Shown piece by piece: positions 42,653-52,131 of a stretch of 64,000 nucleotides of DNA. The first letter of the stretch is position 1; each line of letters begins with the position of its first letter. The position numbers were made by a program, and so were the translations under genes. The DNA lies in contig SEYW01000004.1 in assembly GCA_004168015.1 (NCBI GenBank), positions 124,001-188,000 of the forward strand. The letters are read 5' to 3'. This stretch comes from Methylolobus aquaticus (GTDB lineage: Bacteria; Pseudomonadota; Gammaproteobacteria; Methylococcales; Methylococcaceae). A model generated the notes under the pieces. That model made no database searches, was not told the DNA's origin, and saw only the letters and a program-made list of their open reading frames with translations.

Positions 42653-44581
42653 TCATCGTCTGCCCGTGTCGACAGGAAGCGCCGCCGCATTGACCGACAG
42701 ATCTCCGGAGGCAGGGTGCCCCAGGTGTTCGATCATGATCCGCCGCACTTCCTCGATGGTCGCGGGGTGCCCCTGACAAGAGTGTCCGGAACGAACCACC
42801 AGTTCGGATTCAACCTTGTCGAGGTGGGCGCTGCGGTATTCCACGACCCCGTCGTTGCCCGTTGGTATCGCTTCACCGGGCAGCACGGCGATGATGGAAT
42901 GGGCCTTGATGTCAGGGCCCAGCGGGAGTCTGAGCAGCGTCTCCAGTACGGGATTGTGCTCCGCCATGCCGTCGACGCTGGTGGGCACCTTGTCGCGAAT
43001 CTCGTCAGGAACCTTCAATTGCCCGGTCAGGCGTGCGATACCGTCCGCTCCTCCCTGAATGAGGGTCGTGGGAAGCGTGACGAAGTTTCGGGCCAGCCTG
43101 CGGACCCAGCTCTTGGTCAGGAAGCTGCCGCGATGCGGTGTCGCAATGAAGACGACGCGCTTGACAAAAGGCAGCGGCTCGAAAAACATCGCGCGCTCGA
43201 TCTTCTGTTTGATTTCGGCGCTGGCATCCAGCGCCGCGACCGGCTTATCACTGACCGAACGCCATAACTCGTCGCCGGTCTTCACCGCGGTCATGTGCGT
43301 CAGCAGCCCCCCTTGACTGTGCCCGATGACGATCATCTGGCGCATCGCTGGATCCTGTCCCGCCGGGTCGAGGCGCGTGACCATGCCGGTCAAGGCATCG
43401 CGCAGATCGGCACCCGAGGCCGCCAGCATCAGGTTGCTGGTGTACTGATAGAACCAGAACTGGTAGCGCTTGCGGATCGTCGGGTCGCTGCGCAGCATGT
43501 TGACCATCTCGGCCCACCATACCGGGCTGCTCCCCGTGCCGTGCACGAGGACCACGGGAATCCGCCCGGGTTGATAGGGTTGGACGAACAGCACATGGTG
43601 CTTGATGTCCTCCCCGAACAGGAAGCGCTTCAGGCCCAGATTCCAGATTTCCGGATCATTCAGCCGATAGGCGAGCGGGGCCGTGGTATCTGATTGCAGG
43701 GGGACTTCCTTGCCCTTGAAGTTCACCGCATGGTCGTCGTAAGCGGAGTAAAGCTACAGTCGCGCTTTGGCTCGACCGGCCTCCAGATCGCGCAGGCCGC
43801 CCTCCAGCAGCAAGAACGCCGTCAGCGGCAGGGCGCCGCCGTTGGGGGCTTCCTCGGTGTTCTTCATGACGCCGATGAGCGGCGCGCCCATACCGGGGGT
43901 GCGGTTGCGAATCGAGAAACCGTGCACATCGAAAGCGTCGGCCGGAAGAAAGGACTCGAAGTCCGATGTCTTCCACCCAAGCCGGCTGTTGTCGATCAGT
44001 ACCGGCAAAGACTTGCCCGCGACGGTTCGCGCTCTCCCAATGAATTCCGCCCTGCCATCATCACCGCTCGCAAAGGCTCGGGCCAGCGCGCGGTTATAGA
44101 GTTCGCAGGTTTCCCGAAAGCGGTGGTCGTAAGGTGTCGGTGCTGGTTCGGCGCCATCGCCCAACAGATAAAGGAACGCATAGATTGCCGATTGCAGGAA
44201 CAGGTCACGCTGCGCCGGTTGCTCGGTCCGGCTCGAAGACACTGGCTCGCCCTGGGCATAGCTGAGTTCAGCCAGCGCGTACAAGACATCCCGCCGGTCA
44301 TCCTTCAGTGCAATCCGGTGCAGTTGCATGATGGCCTGCCAAGGATCCGACTCGTACACATCGCCCAGGTTGTAGCGGTGCAGCACAGCCTTGGCGTCAT
44401 TGCTGAGTTCGGCGTTGGTTAGCGGATTACGCGATGCGATCTGATACGATTCCTCCGGCGTCACGCGCGTGACGCCGATGGGTGTCGAGCATCCCGAGCA
44501 CCCGAGCGCGACTGCGATGAGCAGGTTCCTGGAAAGTGTCCGTCGCGAAATCGGGGACGGGAGGTACTGTCTGTGGTGCAT
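42653..44581 (-). pseudogene. Lipoprotein alpha/beta hydrolase split by one in-frame amber codon
   Basis: One reverse reading frame of 643 codons interrupted only by TAG at 43754-43756. The first part starts at 44581, has a lipobox (VALGCSGC) and a helical region (LHRYNLGDVYESDPWQAIMQ, RRDVLYALAELSYAQGEPV, QSAIYAFLYLLGD). The second part, in the same frame after the stop, continues LYSAYDDHAVNFKGKEVPLQ and holds the hydrolase: oxyanion VVLVHGTGSSPVWW, nucleophile elbow VIGHSQGGLLTHM, and ATPHRGS. Related proteins carry both regions in one chain. The change could be a single CAG/GAG to TAG substitution, a sequencing error, or two polypeptides restarting at GTG 43726; no other lesion is seen. 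It is divergent from the ion-channel gene. Confidence 0.85.
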
Positions 44582-44750
44582 CGGTTGCTCAAGATTGATG
44601 ACGGCGTGTCGCCATGATGCCACGCGAGCGTTTGGCCGACAGGGGGAGATTCGGTGTCGTGCGCGGTACGATCCTGAGCCGCGTGCCTCTACCATCACCA
44701 CCACAGGGCCCGTCGCCCCTTTCCCACTTTACCGCACGCTAAATCGCGTC

Positions 44751-45896
44751 ATGAGACATTTTTTTGGACCTCCGGGCCGGGATCGTTCGGTCGCGACCGC
44801 GTTCGGCCTGTTTGTGGTCTTTTGCATTGCTGCCGTCATCCTGATCCGTACCGGGCTGCTGGAATCACCGGAGCTTGAACTGGGCGACCGGGTCACCCCG
44901 GTGGCGGGTGAGGTGCGGACTGCCGAGGGTATTCCGATACAGATCGGGGCGTATCTCGAAAACGTCTACCTGTTTTCGTCCGACGATGGAACGTTCGATG
45001 CGGATGGCACGGTATGGCTGATTTTTCCGGAGCAGGTCGCTCGTCTGTTGACAGAACGGGAACTGGTACCAGCCGATCTGCTGCATTTCGTCAACCGTAT
45101 CGACGATTATGATTTCTCCCTGGAGTCGCGGCAGAAGGAGCCTCTGCGGCTCAGCGATGGCCGCTTATACCAGGCGTTCCGTTTCTCGGGGCATTTCTAC
45201 GTGAATGACCTGGATTTTCACCGGTTTCCATTCCAAACGGTCCGGCTACCGCTGGTGTTCGAATTGTACGAATTGGGCACCGAACCGGATCGACTGGTTC
45301 TCAACCTGCTGCCGGACCGGACGGCGTCGGGGGTGGCCTCCTATGTCAGCGTTGTCGGTTACCGCACGGTCGGTTTCCACGTCGCCTCGGGGGTTCGCGA
45401 ATACGCGACTGATTTCGGTTTGGGTAATGTCGACAGCCGCTCTCATCGAACGGGTCAGGTGTCATTCGTCGTGTCTTACCAAAGGTCCGTGAACTCGGCC
45501 TTGCTGACCCTGTTCCTGCCCCTGATCGTCCTTATGGCGCTGGTGCTGTTTTCGCCGATGCTGTCGGCCTCGCTCTGGGACGTACGCCTCGGGATCCCTC
45601 CGATGGCCTTGCTGACCCTGATATTCCTGCAGCAGGGTTACCGGGACAAATTGCCTGAGCTCCCCTACATCACGTTCATGGACGTCATCTACAACCTTTG
45701 TTATTTCGTGAACCTGATCCTGTTCGCGCTATTTCTTTGGGGTTCCAATCGGCTGCATCTGGCGTCCGAGGAGGAGAGGCCGGACGTTGTCCGCTCTCTC
45801 GATGTAATCGACCGCCGGTTTCAATTGGGACTCTCCCTGGCCATCATCTTGCTGGCACTGGTCAACTGGTTCGTGATCGCAAGCCATTTCGGTTAA
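44751..45896 (+). CDS. Pentameric ligand-gated ion channel homologue
   Basis: 381 residues. An N-terminal hydrophobic helix (16-34, signal or anchor) is followed by a periplasmic beta-sandwich (about 40-245) and four closely packed membrane helices at about 249-269, 280-296, 307-331 and 356-379: the order of Cys-loop/GLIC channels. The loop before the last strands has FYVNDLDFHRFPFQTVRLPL, equivalent to the conserved D..rFPfD region of the family; as in other prokaryotic members, no Cys-loop disulfide is visible. SHRTGQVSFVVSYQRSVNSA leads into the first helix, as the R..Y....i consensus does. It probably forms a ligand- or pH-gated channel in the inner membrane. ATG 44751 is the start nearest to the homologous sequence. 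Ligand unknown. Confidence 0.8.
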   Translation: MRHFFGPPGRDRSVATAFGLFVVFCIAAVILIRTGLLESPELELGDRVTPVAGEVRTAEGIPIQIGAYLENVYLFSSDDGTFDADGTVWLIFPEQVARLLTERELVPADLLHFVNRIDDYDFSLESRQKEPLRLSDGRLYQAFRFSGHFYVNDLDFHRFPFQTVRLPLVFELYELGTEPDRLVLNLLPDRTASGVASYVSVVGYRTVGFHVASGVREYATDFGLGNVDSRSHRTGQVSFVVSYQRSVNSALLTLFLPLIVLMALVLFSPMLSASLWDVRLGIPPMALLTLIFLQQGYRDKLPELPYITFMDVIYNLCYFVNLILFALFLWGSNRLHLASEEERPDVVRSLDVIDRRFQLGLSLAIILLALVNWFVIASHFG

Positions 45897-45952
45897 CGTG
45901 AAAGAGTCGCGCAGCGACACGGGGAATTCGCGTCATCGGAGGTGATGGGGAT

Positions 45953-47128
45953 ATGTTGAAGCCCAATCTGCAATGCGCTGGTCTCTCGCTGCTGGCCTGC
46001 CTGTTCGCCGACCGGGTGGCGGTCGCCGGGGGGGCAACCGAGCGTTTGTCACCGCGGGGCGCGGGCAGGATGACCGTCGGCGATTACGCCAACGCCCGGG
46101 CGATGCCTCTTCCCGGAGTCGATGCGCTCACGGGAATGGGCGCGCCTTCGGCGAGACGCGCTGCCGGAAATCTCAACCCCGCTTCCTCCGCGGGCAGCCC
46201 AGGGGATGGCAAAACGGTGCCCGAGGTGATTGTCCCGCGCCATCGGCTGCAGGCGTCCCAGCGGCATGATGGGGAAGGTGGCATCGAACCTCAGGCCTTC
46301 GGCCAAGCCGGTCAGCCCTTTACGACTTCCCGCGTGGACCTGAGGGGTAACCCGGTTTCCCGATTCCACCCTTTCAGCGAGAGCGGAAGGCTTTTCGTGA
46401 AGGTCGCAGGTCAGACGCTGTATTGCTCCGCAGCGCTGATCAAACGGGGGCTGGTCGTGACCGCAGCGCATTGCGTTGCGAGGTTTGGGCGAGGACAGGC
46501 ATTCGACACCATTCGTTTCGTCCCCGCCTATCTTCGGGGCGTTGCGCCGTTCGGGACCTGGCGGGCGAAGCAGGTCCTTGTCCCCAAGGCCTACCTTGAT
46601 GGCTCCGACGCGTGTGTCGCGCACAGCCCCGGTGTCATCTGTGAGAGCGACATGGCAGTGATCACGCTGACCGCCAAGCCTGGCAGCTTATGCACGGATG
46701 ACTATGCCGGCGATCATGCCGGTTGGTATCGCATCGGCTGGGATGGCTACGGCTTCACCGACGAGAATCAGGCCTTGATCTCGCAGTTCGGGTATCCCCT
46801 GTCGCACGACGACGGGCAGATGATGCAGCGCACCGACTCACAGGGCTACATCAGCTTCCTGTTGGCCAACAACACGGTCATCGGCAGTCGCCAGACCAAC
46901 GGGGCGAGCGGTGGGCCCTTGCTGGTGAACTTCGGCCGCGTCGCGGTATTGAGCGGCACGACGCGTGGTGCGGACGCCGCCCCGAACACCGTGGTCGGGG
47001 TCACCAGTTGGGGCTACACCGACCGGGCGATCAAGCAGATGGGCGCGAGTCCGTTCCTGTCGACGAATATCAAACTTTTGGTTGATGCGGCTTGCGCTGA
47101 GACGCCCGGTGCCTGCGGGAGTTGCTGA
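45953..47128 (+). CDS. Secreted trypsin-like serine protease (S1/V8 type)
   Basis: 391 residues with a signal peptide (LSLLACLFADRVAVAGG), then a low-complexity propeptide-like stretch of about 110 residues. The catalytic triad is complete: H173 in GLVVTAAHCVARFG, D233 in ESDMAVITL, S319 in QTNGASGGPLLVNFG. C158 and C174 flank the active-site His as in trypsins, and a Cys-rich tail (AETPGACGSC) closes the protein. A GGAGGTGATGGGG ribosome site precedes ATG 45953. It probably acts outside the cell or in the periplasm; a zymogen mechanism is suggested by the long leader. It follows the channel gene by 56 bp. Confidence 0.87.
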   Translation: MLKPNLQCAGLSLLACLFADRVAVAGGATERLSPRGAGRMTVGDYANARAMPLPGVDALTGMGAPSARRAAGNLNPASSAGSPGDGKTVPEVIVPRHRLQASQRHDGEGGIEPQAFGQAGQPFTTSRVDLRGNPVSRFHPFSESGRLFVKVAGQTLYCSAALIKRGLVVTAAHCVARFGRGQAFDTIRFVPAYLRGVAPFGTWRAKQVLVPKAYLDGSDACVAHSPGVICESDMAVITLTAKPGSLCTDDYAGDHAGWYRIGWDGYGFTDENQALISQFGYPLSHDDGQMMQRTDSQGYISFLLANNTVIGSRQTNGASGGPLLVNFGRVAVLSGTTRGADAAPNTVVGVTSWGYTDRAIKQMGASPFLSTNIKLLVDAACAETPGACGSC

Positions 47129-47177
47129 GGTGGTGCGACCGGCGGAGTGCGCGTGGTAACCGACCAACCACGCTCTA

Positions 47178-47924
47178 TCAGGTTGAGTTCCCGCCGGCAG
47201 TCAGGGCGCTGCGGTTAAAGACGAGATCCCAGACGCCATGGCCCAAGCGCTGCCCTCGGCGTTCGAATTTGGTCTCGGGGCGATAGGCGGGGCGTTCGCT
47301 GAATCCGCCGGATCGATCGGCATTGACCAGTTCCGGACACGCGCCCAGCACTTCCAGCATCTGGTGGGCATAGTCTTCCCAGTCGGTTGCGGCGTGGAAG
47401 AGTCCGCCCGCGCGGAGCTTGCCGACGGCGAGGCGGACGAATTCCGCGTTGAGCAGCCGCCGCTTCTGGTGCCGCTTTTTGTGCCAGGGATCCGGAAAAA
47501 AGACGAACAGCCCCGACAGCGATGCATCCGGAACGCAGCGCTCCAGCACCTCGACCGCATCGTGGGTATAGACCCGCACGTTACCCAGGCCGCGGCGTTC
47601 CAGTTCCAGCAACAGGTGGCCTATGCCGGGCGGGTGGACCTCGATGCCGATGAAGTCGTGTTCCGGCTGGATTTCGGCCAGGTGCGCCAGGGTTTCTCCA
47701 TTACCGAAGCCGATCTCGACGAACACCGGCGCGTCACGCCCGAAGGTGGCGCGGGGAGTGAGTGCTAGTGATGGGTCCAGACCGAAGCGCGGCAGCAACT
47801 CGTCCAGTGCCTTGCGCTGGGCCGGTGTGATCCGCCCCTGGCGCCGGACGAAACTGCGGATGCGTGCCGGCTGCGGTTCGCCTGCAGGATCGGTCGGCGC
47901 GGCCAACTCGGGCGTCTCCGTCAT
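47178..47924 (-). CDS. trmB: tRNA (guanine-46-N7) methyltransferase
   Basis: 248 residues, normal size. SAM motif VFVEIGFGNGETLAHLAEIQ, FIGIEVHPPGIGHLL, catalytic region FVFFPDPWHKKRHQKRRL with the conserved Asp-Pro-Trp and Lys/His, and YRPETKFERRGQRLGHGVWD at the end. It methylates G46 in the variable loop of tRNAs. The start ATG overlaps the mxaL stop by 4 bp (ATGA), so it is translationally coupled to the mxa operon, an unusual place for this housekeeping gene. Confidence 0.95.
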   Translation of the reverse strand: MTETPELAAPTDPAGEPQPARIRSFVRRQGRITPAQRKALDELLPRFGLDPSLALTPRATFGRDAPVFVEIGFGNGETLAHLAEIQPEHDFIGIEVHPPGIGHLLLELERRGLGNVRVYTHDAVEVLERCVPDASLSGLFVFFPDPWHKKRHQKRRLLNAEFVRLAVGKLRAGGLFHAATDWEDYAHQMLEVLGACPELVNADRSGGFSERPAYRPETKFERRGQRLGHGVWDLVFNRSALTAGGNST

Positions 47925-48856
47925 CGCGCGACCGCCGGCCGACGCAGGCGCGGCATGCGCCAGTAACTGGCGATCAGCAGCAGCCAGGCCAGGCCGGCGA
48001 GCAGCGGCGCCAGATCGACCTGCACGCGCTGCGGTTCGGCATATTTGTCGGAACGCAGCGCGTGCCGCAGATCCTCCGCGCGGTTCAGCCGCAGATAGTC
48101 CAGTCCGGTGGTCGCGGCGAGCCGCTTCAGGTGATCCTCGTGCAGGCGCGACAGGTAGAACCCGCTCGGCGGGGTCTCCGGTATCGCCTGCGCTTCGAAT
48201 TGCTGGGTGGGCGTGCGATCCTCGGGGGCGGTCAGGTCGGCGTTTTCCCAGTAGCCGGTTTGCCGGTTCTCGCGGTCGAGCTTCGGCACCAGCATCGGCT
48301 GCGAGCCGCCCACGCCGACCACCACGCCCTTGACCTCGCCGGCCTTGCCCATGAAGGGTGGCGTGATCGCTTCGTCGGGTGTCTGCTGGCCGTCCGACAG
48401 GAACACCAGCCGGGTTGCCGGCTTGCGCTGGCCGACCTGGCGCAGCGCGTTATACAGCCCGGTCGCGATGTAGCTGTCGGCCGCCCAGGCCATGCGCCAG
48501 TCGATATGCGAGAGCACATCGGTGATGATGGGCAGGTGCTCGCAGACTTCCAGCGGCTCGAACAGCAACTCGGCGTTGCGGGTCGTGAACAGGCCTAGGC
48601 CGACTTCCGAACCGCAGGGCAACTCGAACAGTGCCTCGGCAAGCGTCTGCTTGACGAAGCCGAGCCGGTCGGCGGGCTGTCCGGTGACGTGGTAGTCACG
48701 GACGTTCATGCTCTGCGTGATGTCGATCACGAAGAAGTACCGAAACACGTTGCGCTCGAACGGGACGCGCGGATGCGCGATCGCCACCGCGGTCAGCACC
48801 GCGGCCAGTACTGCCAGCCAAAGCCGCCACCGGAAGGGGCGGTCGCCGCTTGTCAC
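47921..48856 (-). CDS. mxaL: MxaL-like von Willebrand A protein
   Basis: 311 residues: N-terminal membrane helix (LWLAVLAAVLTAVAIAHP), a periplasmic VWA domain with MIDAS-type FVIDITQSMNVRDY, GSEVGLGLFTTRNAELLFEP and RLVFLSDGQQTPD, and a C-terminal membrane helix (LLAGLAWLLLIASYW). In methylotrophs MxaL with MxaA, C and K is needed to insert or mature the metal site of methanol dehydrogenase. GTG start overlaps the mxaK stop by 4 bp (GTGA). The gene name follows the position and architecture: VWA-TPR-VWA-MxaA-DUF58-MoxR is the mxaL-K-C-A-S-R order. Confidence 0.82.
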   Translation of the reverse strand: MTSGDRPFRWRLWLAVLAAVLTAVAIAHPRVPFERNVFRYFFVIDITQSMNVRDYHVTGQPADRLGFVKQTLAEALFELPCGSEVGLGLFTTRNAELLFEPLEVCEHLPIITDVLSHIDWRMAWAADSYIATGLYNALRQVGQRKPATRLVFLSDGQQTPDEAITPPFMGKAGEVKGVVVGVGGSQPMLVPKLDRENRQTGYWENADLTAPEDRTPTQQFEAQAIPETPPSGFYLSRLHEDHLKRLAATTGLDYLRLNRAEDLRHALRSDKYAEPQRVQVDLAPLLAGLAWLLLIASYWRMPRLRRPAVAR

Positions 48857-49413
48857 GGACCGCCTCCGGGCAGGCTTGGCATGGTCGCGAACACGCTGCT
48901 CTTGGAACCCTGGAAGTCGCTCTTTGCCCGTTCCTTCGGCGGCGGCGTGATGCGGTGCGCATATTCGAGGTTGTAGCGCGCGTCCCAGGCGTCAGGGTTC
49001 AAGCGCAGCGCGGCACGGTAGCTCTCCTTCGCGAGCGCGACCAGCGTGTCGACGCGCGCGTATTCGAGCACGCCGACCGCATTCCACAGCGGGGCTGCTT
49101 CACGCAGGTACAGGTTGGCGATGTTGTAGTGGACGCGCTCGCGAAATTCGGGCGTGCCCTCGCGGATGATGGTGTTGTACAGCCGCAGGGCTTCCTGCTC
49201 ATTACCGCGTGCGGCTTGCGCGCGGGCCGCGGCAAAGACCAGTTCCGGGTCCGTGTCGTCGGTGAGCGTGATCCGGCCAGGCTCGGCGAGCGCGCGGTTG
49301 TCGCGTTCGAAGCGGGACCATTCCAGCCCCTCGTAGGCGGCTAGGCCCAGGAACGCCAGGGTCGCAAGGCCGAGCACCGGTGTGCCCGGAAGCAGCTTTT
49401 TCAGAAACGCCAT
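48853..49413 (-). CDS. mxaK: MxaK-like TPR protein
   Basis: 186 residues: an N-terminal membrane helix (LGLATLAFLGLAAYEGL) and a periplasmic tetratricopeptide-like region (DPELVFAAARAQAARGNEQE, ERVHYNIANLYLREAAPL, LNPDAWDARYNLEYAHR). Size and order match MxaK of methanol dehydrogenase clusters. It overlaps mxaC by 13 bp at its start and mxaL by 4 bp at its end. It is expected to act as a scaffold between the two VWA proteins. Confidence 0.82.
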   Translation of the reverse strand: MAFLKKLLPGTPVLGLATLAFLGLAAYEGLEWSRFERDNRALAEPGRITLTDDTDPELVFAAARAQAARGNEQEALRLYNTIIREGTPEFRERVHYNIANLYLREAAPLWNAVGVLEYARVDTLVALAKESYRAALRLNPDAWDARYNLEYAHRITPPPKERAKSDFQGSKSSVFATMPSLPGGGP

Positions 49414-50387
49414 CGGTCGACCTCCAGGGCGCGCGAAGCGAGCAGTGGCAACAGGAACACCAGTGCGGCGACATAGCCGTACGTGGAAAGATCCTGCCGA
49501 GGGATTTTTTCCAGATAGGGCAGGGGGTCGTTCTCCAGCGCTTCGATATCGGCGACCGCGAGCCGCAGTGCATCGGCATTCTCGGCTTCGTAGGCACGAT
49601 ACGGGCTGCCCAGCGTCTGGAAAAACTGGTGCAGAAAATACTCGGGTGTCGTCGACTCTCCGGGATTCTCGGGCGGTGCATCCAGGTGGACACCCGTGCG
49701 GTTGCGGAGATAGATCCAGTACAGCCGCGCATCGGTGTCCGAGAAGGCCTGGTGCAGCCGTTCGCGCGTTTCTTCCTCGATCCGCGCCGCGCCATCCGAT
49801 ACAAGCAGGATGATACGCGCTCCCCCCTTGCGGCGACCTTCAAAAAAATCCAGCGCCATGGCGAGGCCCGAGCCGATATTCGTGATGCCGTGGCCGCGCT
49901 CGGTCGAACTGCGCACGGCGGCTGACACGGCCCCGCGGTCCTGCGTCAGAGGCAGCACATAGATCGGCGCGGCACTGAACGCGACCACCGCAAACAGATC
50001 GTCCTTCCGGCGCGTGACGAAATCGGTCAGGATCTCGCGGGCGACGGCGCCCTTGGTTTCCCGCGCGGCGCCGCCGAGATAGCGGCCGACAAAACTCTCG
50101 TTCATGCTGCTGCTGCGATCGATCAGCAGCACGATTTCGGCGCCGAAGCCCAGGCGCTCCACGGTCTGTTCACGCCGATAGGGTCCTGCGACGGCGACCA
50201 CAAGTGCGATCAATCCGAGACTCGCGGACAGCCTCACCGCGCGGTCGATCAGGGTCGAGACACGGTCGGTCGGTGCGACCGTGAGGCTGGAATAACGCAG
50301 CGGGGGCTGGCCGCTGGCCAGCCACGGAATCAGCGCCGACAGCGCCGCGAGCAGCAGCCACGGCATCGCGAAACCGACGTTCGTCAC
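49401..50387 (-). CDS. mxaC: MxaC-like von Willebrand A protein
   Basis: 328 residues with an N-terminal helix, a second membrane segment (LSASLGLIALVVAVAGPY), a VWA domain with a perfect MIDAS (IVLLIDRSSSMNESF), DDLFAVVAFSAAPIYVLPL and IILLVSDGAARIEEETRERL, and a C-terminal helix (YVAALVFLLPLLASRAL). GTG 50387 overlaps the mxaA stop (GTGA); ATG 50366 is an alternative. Expected role is metal-site assembly or activation of methanol dehydrogenase together with MxaL and the MoxR ATPase. Confidence 0.82.
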   Translation of the reverse strand: MTNVGFAMPWLLLAALSALIPWLASGQPPLRYSSLTVAPTDRVSTLIDRAVRLSASLGLIALVVAVAGPYRREQTVERLGFGAEIVLLIDRSSSMNESFVGRYLGGAARETKGAVAREILTDFVTRRKDDLFAVVAFSAAPIYVLPLTQDRGAVSAAVRSSTERGHGITNIGSGLAMALDFFEGRRKGGARIILLVSDGAARIEEETRERLHQAFSDTDARLYWIYLRNRTGVHLDAPPENPGESTTPEYFLHQFFQTLGSPYRAYEAENADALRLAVADIEALENDPLPYLEKIPRQDLSTYGYVAALVFLLPLLASRALEVDRWRF

Positions 50388-51277
50388 GCGCTGCGTTCCA
50401 GTCGGGCGCAGCGACGGCAAAAGCCTTCGAGCGCCTGGCAATGGGCCGAGTTGTCGGCTTCTTCCGCACCGGGTTCGAAGAAATGGCGCTGCGAGGCATC
50501 GAAGAAGGCCTCGAACTCCGCACGCAACGGAGCGAAGACCGGTCGGGCCTCGAAGAACGCATCGAGCATCGCCGGGAACACTGGCTTGCCGTGCGTCTTG
50601 GCCAGCGCCTCGTGAATGGCACGCAGACCGGCATCCAGTCGGACGTCGGGGCTGGCTGAGCGCAGCCGCGCGATGCGCCGGCAGGCGTCGGCGAACGGGC
50701 GACGCCGGCCCAGGCCGGGAATCAGGCCGAAACGAAAAGCCAGCGCCAGGGCTCCGAGCGCCGCGGCGGACAGGAAGCCGACGAACCGGTAGAACGCCGA
50801 CCGCGCCGGGAACTGCCGTTCATGCGCATCCCCGCGGAGCATGACCTTGTCGTCGGGTGTGGCCGGCGGGATCATCGGGATCAGGCCGAAGGACCATTCC
50901 GGCGTATGGATCTCGGCATTCGTTCCGCCGACGCGGTAGGCGATCGCGAGCGGCGGGATCACCGCCGTTTCCGGATCGCGTACGCCCTTGAAAACCTGGT
51001 AGGTCACGTCGATCCGCACCACGTGGGCACTCTCCTGCTTCCAGCGGAGGGTACGGAGGTCCAGCCAGTCGTTGACTGCGCCGGGGCTGGGCAGCAGCGG
51101 CGTCACCAATTCGGCGCCGTCCGGCAGCCACAGCCGGAGGTGATGCTCGATCAGACTGCCCAATGTGTAGCCGAAATCGCGCGAGGCCTGCAGCTCAAGG
51201 TGCGGGGCGGCCGTCTCGGCCCGCAGGGCCCCGGCGGCGAGGCATAGCATCAGCGCAATCGAACGCATCAGGGCCAT
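50384..51277 (-). CDS. mxaA: MxaA-like exported protein
   Basis: 297 residues: signal peptide (ALMLCLAAGALRAETAA), a beta-rich periplasmic domain (LQASRDFGYTLGSLIEHHLR, VVRIDVTYQVFKGVRDPETA, VIPPLAIAYRVGG), one membrane helix at about residues 162-185 and a helical cytoplasmic tail with paired Cys (GFCRRCARLE). Matches MxaA in size and topology; in methylotrophs mxaA mutants have methanol dehydrogenase lacking calcium. Lies 8 bp downstream of mxaS. Confidence 0.8.
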   Translation of the reverse strand: MALMRSIALMLCLAAGALRAETAAPHLELQASRDFGYTLGSLIEHHLRLWLPDGAELVTPLLPSPGAVNDWLDLRTLRWKQESAHVVRIDVTYQVFKGVRDPETAVIPPLAIAYRVGGTNAEIHTPEWSFGLIPMIPPATPDDKVMLRGDAHERQFPARSAFYRFVGFLSAAALGALALAFRFGLIPGLGRRRPFADACRRIARLRSASPDVRLDAGLRAIHEALAKTHGKPVFPAMLDAFFEARPVFAPLRAEFEAFFDASQRHFFEPGAEEADNSAHCQALEGFCRRCARLERSA

Positions 51278-51285
51278 GGGTCTGG

Positions 51286-52131
51286 CTACTCCGTCAAGAA
51301 ATAGCGCGTCAGCGCATCGGCGTCGAACGGATCATCGAGAAAAAACGGTCGCCGGCCATGGCGTCCGCAGATGCGGTTCAACTCGTCGCGGCGGTTCCGA
51401 AAATTCTCCATGAAACGCTCGCGCAGGCTCGGACGCATGAACAGGCGGCGCTGCCGGCCGGTTTCGGGATCGGCGAGATTGATCCAGCCGAAAGCGGGCA
51501 GCTTCTGGTATTCAGTGTCCGACCACACGACGATCGGAACGACATCGTGGTGCACGAAGGCGTCGAGCACCCGGTTCGTTTCGTCCGCACCGAGGTGAAA
51601 ATCGGATACCAGGAACACGAGGCTGCGCTGTCGCCCGAGTTGCGCGGCGGCGGCGCACAGGCCCTCGACCGATGAGTTTCCGTCGGGTTCCAGCGTGGAC
51701 AAGCTGTTCCGGAAGTCTTCGGGCAGGCCCTTGTACCACCGCAGCGGAAGGCACAGATCCGAGCGCAGCGCAGTGTCGCAGGCCAGGAAGCCGAACGGAT
51801 CGCCCGTCCGGAAAGCGGAATAGGCCGCCGCCGCACAGAAGTCGGCAATGCGGGCCAGCTTGCCCGAGCGTTCGCCGAAACCCATTGAGGCCGAGACGTC
51901 GGCCACGACTTGGACCGGTACCGAACTGCGCTGGCGGAACACGCGAACCATGAACTGACCGAAGGGATCGTGCAGCGTCGCATGCACGTCGATATGGCGC
52001 GGCTCGGGGTAGGCCATCAGCGGCGCGTGGCCGTAGAACTCGTCGCTGCCCCCGGTCTGGCTGCTGCGGTGGTGACCGGGATGAACCCGGAACGACCGCC
52101 AGCGGATCGGATAATGAAATTCAGCGATCAA
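51286..52131 (-). CDS. mxaS: MxaS-like DUF58 protein
   Basis: 281 residues of the DUF58/VWA-like class usually paired with MoxR ATPases. RHIDVHATLHDPFGQFMVRV and VQVVADVSASMGFGE (MIDAS-like DVSAS) and LVFLVSDFHLGADETNRVLD are the landmarks. It starts at TTG 52131, overlapping the mxaR stop as TTGA; no closer ATG keeps the domain. The cytoplasmic protein is thought to be the target-recognition partner of MxaR. Confidence 0.83.
   Translation of the reverse strand: MIAEFHYPIRWRSFRVHPGHHRSSQTGGSDEFYGHAPLMAYPEPRHIDVHATLHDPFGQFMVRVFRQRSSVPVQVVADVSASMGFGERSGKLARIADFCAAAAYSAFRTGDPFGFLACDTALRSDLCLPLRWYKGLPEDFRNSLSTLEPDGNSSVEGLCAAAAQLGRQRSLVFLVSDFHLGADETNRVLDAFVHHDVVPIVVWSDTEYQKLPAFGWINLADPETGRQRRLFMRPSLRERFMENFRNRRDELNRICGRHGRRPFFLDDPFDADALTRYFLTE

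Noticed and set aside
43754-43756. Amber codon as pyrrolysine or programmed readthrough
   Set aside because: No pyl genes or readthrough context are visible; a nonsense mutation or sequencing error is simpler.
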